Assembly: GCA_026724425.1 (NCBI GenBank)
Contig: JAIUCV010000007.1
Span: 23,524,605-23,588,604, forward strand
Length of the DNA: 64,000 nucleotides
Direction: 5' to 3'
From: Erythrophleum ivorense
Lineage: Eukaryota > Streptophyta > Magnoliopsida > Fabales > Fabaceae
Shown here: positions 60,531 to 64,000 of the stretch, piece by piece
How the letters are laid out: each line of letters begins with the position of its first letter
Numbering within the stretch: the stretch's first letter is position 1
The notes under the pieces: model-generated
The model's input: the letters and a program-made list of their open reading frames with translations, nothing else
Database searches by the model: none
Told to the model about the DNA's origin: nothing
Program-made: the position numbers and the translations under genes

Positions 60531-60790
60531 CTTGCTGTGGCATACTACAGTGATGCTGTGACATTGTGCTCTCTAGATTTTGTATGGAGAAGCACTGCAG
60601 GAATTTTTGCTGTGGCACAATTTCCAGAAAACATTAAACTAAAACTTAATTATCTCGCTGTGGCATCCCACAATGATGCCGCGACATTGTGCTATTGGGA
60701 AAATGTATGGAAAACCACTGCAGACATTTTCGCTGCAGCATTATATATGGATGCTGCAGCACAAATTCTAGAAAACACAAATCTAAGAAT
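60531..60790. repeat. Tandem duplication (~125 bp x 2) rich in GCTGTGGCAT / TGCTGCAGCA
   Basis: Unit 1 starts near 60533 (GCTGTGGCATACTACAG) and unit 2 near 60657 (GCTGTGGCATCCCACAATG). Both share GACATTGTGCT, TGTATGGA and CACTGCAG. A related copy lies in the LTR at 57548-57670. The 88-aa ORF across it is probably chance. Confidence 0.7.
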
Positions 60791-61356
60791 CGATTTTTTT
60801 TAAATGATTAACCCTCTACATAAGTGTTCAAATAAGTACCTTCAAACCCTATTTACACCTCCTATCATGCAATTACTAAACCCGGTCCCATCAAACTTTA
60901 GTTAAACATGATCAAATAATCAAGATTACTAAAAGAATGATATGTAATTTAAATCAGTAGTTAGAAACTCCCTAGAATTCATGACTGGACTTGTTCTTTC
61001 CTGCCAACAGCTTGTTCCTTAATATCCAATACTTCAACACCAACACCAAACCTACAAAACACATAGAGAAAAAGAGAGATTAAACCAAAGACAAAAAGAA
61101 CCATCAAACTAAAAGTAAGAATAAGAAGAAAACTTGGGTTTCCTCCTAAGTAGCGCTTGGTTTATAGTCTTCAGCCGAACTTGTCAGCCAATCAAGGAGG
61201 TTGAGAGAAGCTATGAACCGTTGTCTGCCGGTCTATCTCACCACCCAAATAATGTTTAAGCCTTTAACAATTTACTTTAAATTGATCTCCTGACTTCTTA
61301 TCTTTAACTTTGATAGCTCCATAAGGTGTCACAGAGATCACTTTGAATGAACCAGA

Positions 61357-62110
61357 TCACCTGGATCTCAACTTACCTCGAAACAACTTCAAACGAGAAT
61401 TATAAAGCAACACAAGGTCTCCAGGTTCAAACTTTCTTAGTAAGATATATCTATCATGAATTCTTTTGGTTCTTTCCTTATAAATTCTAGAACTCTCAAA
61501 GGCTTGCAATTTAAACTCATCTAGCTCATTTAGTTGCATTAGTTTTTTCTCACCTACTTTATCCATATCAAAATTCAATTTCTTTATAGCCTAAAATGCT
61601 TTATGCTCTAGCTCAATGGGCAAATGACAAGCTTTTCTAAAAATTAATTGATAGGGAGACATACCTATTGGAGATTTAAAAGCTATCCTATATGCCTATA
61701 AAGCATCATGAAGCTTATTCGCCCAATCCTTTCTAGTGGGACTCAGTTTTTTTTAAAATTCTTTTTATTTCTTTGTTGGACACTTCACACAACCTGTTGG
61801 TTTGAGGATGATATGCCAAGGCCATCTTATGGGTGACTCTATACTTTGCAAGCAAACATTTAAACAACTTATTGTTAAAATGAGTCCCTTCATCACTAAT
61901 GATTGCCTTAGGTGTGCCAAAATAAGTAAAAACATTCTTTTTCAAAAATTACACTACTGTATTGGCATTATTAGAATGACAAGCCACTGCCTCAACCCAC
62001 TTACTCACATACTCAATAGCAACCAATATATATTGATGGCTCCTAGATGAAACAAAAGGCTCCATAAAATCAATTCCCCACACATCAAATAATTCTACCT
62101 CAAGAATGCT
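61357..62110 (-). pseudogene. Integrase of the Athila-type element, broken
   Basis: The core fragment at 61733-61945 has FGTPKAIISDEGTHFNNK and AYHPQTN, with the second catalytic Asp. The C-terminal part at 61357-61578 has DRYILLRKFEPGDLVLLYNS, the post-core region. A stop near 61730 and others separate them. The post-pol block GCGCTACTTAGGAGGAAACCC follows at about 61140-61170. Confidence 0.8.
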
Positions 62111-62113
62111 AGA

Positions 62114-63448
62114 TTAGGGCATTTTATACCTCTTTGAGATGTTACCTATTCTCTGACATGTATCACAATAAGAAACAAATAAGTAGGCATCTTTAAATAA
62201 TGTAGGCCAATAATATCCAGACTGTAGTACTTTGTATGCAATATGATGGCCACTAAAATGACCACCATAAGGAGCAGGATGACAAGTATATAAAATATCA
62301 TTTTGTTCATTTTGAGGCGTACACTTTCTCAAAATTTGGTCAGCACACTTCTTATATAAAAAAGGTTCATCCCACACAAACCATTTTACATCATGCAAAA
62401 TTTTTTTCTTTTGATAAGACTTTAATTCATCAGGCACAATACCACTAACCAAGCAATTGGCATAATCAGTATACCAAGGCACAAACATACGATTCACAAC
62501 AAATACAGACTCATCAGGAAAACTCTCATTAATTAATAAATCATCCATACACTTAGAATTATTCACAAGCCTAGATAAGTGATTAGCAACTTGGTTTTCA
62601 GTTCCTTTCCTATCAACAATCTGCATATCAAATTCTTGCAATAATAAAACCCATCTAATTAACGTGAGTTTATATTCCTTCTTACATAACAAATATCTTA
62701 TAACAGCATGATCAGTGTGAACTATGACTCTAGTACCCATCAAATACACTCTAAATTTCTCAAAAGCAAAGACAATAACAAATATTTCTTTTTTAGTAGT
62801 AGAGTAATTTACTTGTGCTCCAGCTAGAGTTTTGCTTGTATAATAAATAGGATGAAAGATCTTCTCATGTCTCTGGCCAAGCATAACCCTAACTGCATAA
62901 TCACTTGCATCGTACATGACCTCAAAGGGTAGTGACCAATCAGGAGCCACTACAATTGGTGCTATGATAAGTCTTTGCTTAAGCTTCTCAAAAGCTTTCA
63001 AACAATTTGTATCAAACTTGAATGGGGTATCCTTCTCAAGCAAATGAGATAAAGGCTTTGCTATCTTGGAGAAATCCTTGATGAATCTTTGATAGAACCT
63101 AGCATGCCCCAAGAAACTTCTAATAGCTTCCACATTGGTAGGTGGTGGTAATTGCTTAATAACTAAAACTTTAGCCCAATCCACTACCAATCCTCTTTTT
63201 GACACCTTATGCCCAAGAACTATACCTTCACAGACCATGTAGTGATACTTTTTCCAATTAAGAATCAAATTGGTATCCTCACATCTTTGTAAGACCCTTG
63301 ACAAATTATCCAAACATTCTTCAAAAGTGATGCCAAACATTGAGAAATCATCCATGAAAACTTCCATGATATGCTCAATTATGTCAGTAAAAATTAACAT
63401 CATACATCTTTGAAATGTGGCAGGGGCATTAGACAATCCAAAAGGCAT
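62114..63448 (-). pseudogene. Reverse transcriptase (C-terminal part), RNase H and integrase zinc finger of the Athila-type element
   Basis: A 444-residue open stretch with MPFGLSNAPATFQRCM, the FMDDFS catalytic motif (YMDD-type) at about residues 32-37, the thumb region, then an RNase H-like part (VMYDASDYAVRVMLGQ), a TDH motif, and the integrase HHCC-type zinc finger near the end (CHPAPYGGHFSGHH to CDTCQR). It is long and uninterrupted, but the start Met is internal; the frame continues from the fragment at 63499-63723 only across a frameshift near 63490. The whole polyprotein is therefore not expressed intact. Confidence 0.85.
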
Positions 63449-63498
63449 TCGTCTAAATGTGAAAGTTCCATATGGACATGTAAAAGTAGTCTTTTTTT

Positions 63499-63723
63499 TT
63501 AATCCTTAAAAGCAATTGCAATTTGATTGTAACCAGAATAGCTATCCAGGAAACAAAAGAATTTTTTTCCTGCTAGGCGATCTAACATCTGATCGATGAA
63601 TGGAAACGGGAAATGATCCTTTCTTGTAGCTGTGTTTAACTTCTTATAGTCCATACAAACTCTCCACCCCGGAACTATTCTTGTGGCAATCATTTCATCC
63701 TTCTCATTGTTCATCACCATCAT
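63499..63723 (-). pseudogene. Reverse transcriptase N-terminal part of the Athila-type element
   Basis: It contains WRVCMDYKKLNTATRKDHFP and LDSYSGYNQIAIA, conserved RT blocks including the first catalytic Asp region. A homopolymer run of nine A/T at about 63492-63500 shifts the frame relative to 62114-63448. Sequence upstream to 64000 continues the RT/protease linker with stops. Confidence 0.8.
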
Positions 63724-64000
63724 TCCTTCCTTCTTAGGGACACATTACACCAGATTTACCCATTTACTATCTGATATGGGACAGATAATACCAGCTTCAA
63801 GCCACTTAATAATCTCTTTCTTGATCACTTTTTTCATCATAGGATTCAATCGCCTTTGATTTTTCAGTAATTTCTTATGGTTATCTTCTAAGAGAATTTT
63901 ATGCATGCAAATGGCTGGACTAATCCCTTTTATATCCGCTATGGTCTAACCAATAGCCCTTTTGTGCTCCTTTAACACCTTTAGTAGTTATTTTTCTTGG

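Larger units (their letters stand above)
56584..64000 (-). mobile_element. Athila-type Ty3/Gypsy element, 3' part, running off the right edge
   Basis: From the left edge inward: the 3' LTR (56584-57928), a polypurine tract, a long 3' region with an ORF remnant and tandem repeats, then integrase, RNase H and reverse transcriptase on the minus strand. The pol sequence (SFLGHARFYQRFIKDFSKIAKPLS region and style) and the GTGTGGGGAAT tract before the LTR fit Athila. The 5' LTR, gag and protease lie outside the window. It is inserted in the gag of another Gypsy element; AGGTG (56579-56583) should be its target-site duplication. Confidence 0.85.

Overview
This is an AT-rich nuclear window from a flowering plant, most likely a eudicot with a repeat-heavy genome. 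The evidence is spliced host exons with plant-type splice sites, a plant-type UGT with a PSPG box, and plant lineages of Copia, Athila and Tekay/Del-like retrotransposons, MITEs and an RTE-type LINE. I cannot name the species. I see no rRNA, tRNA or CRISPR array. Only two host protein genes can be supported. The rest is mobile DNA in several states of decay.

Layout. (1) 1-15.4 kb is a cluster of copies of one long (about 3.4-3.7 kb) LTR family, inserted into one another. A complete solo LTR (7688-11340, TSD TTTCT) sits inside a second solo LTR (6744-13832, TSD TTATA). That one sits inside a third, oppositely oriented copy (about 5860-6743 plus 13833-15430). Another same-family insertion ends at 2047 inside a copy that ends at 4078. 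Most copies carry an array of about six degenerate 30-bp units. A 315-bp foldback MITE with a 9-bp TSD lies at 4311-4625. (2) 17.9-29.5 kb is a nine-exon gene for a SKA1-like kinetochore protein (269 aa). It has a GC-AG intron and an E2F-type motif upstream. Its two largest introns each hold one retroelement with intact target-site duplications: an RTE-type LINE and an internally deleted Copia element. (3) 29.5-42 kb has no host gene. It holds an array of short palindromes, a hairpin MITE, possible ends of a CACTA-like transposon and a minus-strand copy of the long LTR carrying a second kind of palindrome array. (4) 42.08-43.49 kb is an intact single-exon UDP-glycosyltransferase gene (UGT72-like, 471 aa). 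(5) 43.5-52.4 kb holds an Athila-type LTR fragment and a badly decayed Copia polyprotein. (6) 52.4-64 kb is a 5' LTR, PBS and gag start of the Tekay/Del-like element. Its gag is broken by a minus-strand Athila-type element that runs off the right edge.

The two host genes are functionally unrelated (mitotic chromosome segregation and small-molecule glucosylation), and nothing suggests joint regulation. The main story is nested retrotransposition and solo-LTR formation around two preserved genes. I found no convincing novel multi-gene system. The most unusual structures are the LTR-in-LTR nesting and the three families of palindromic or tandem micro-repeats in non-coding transposon DNA.
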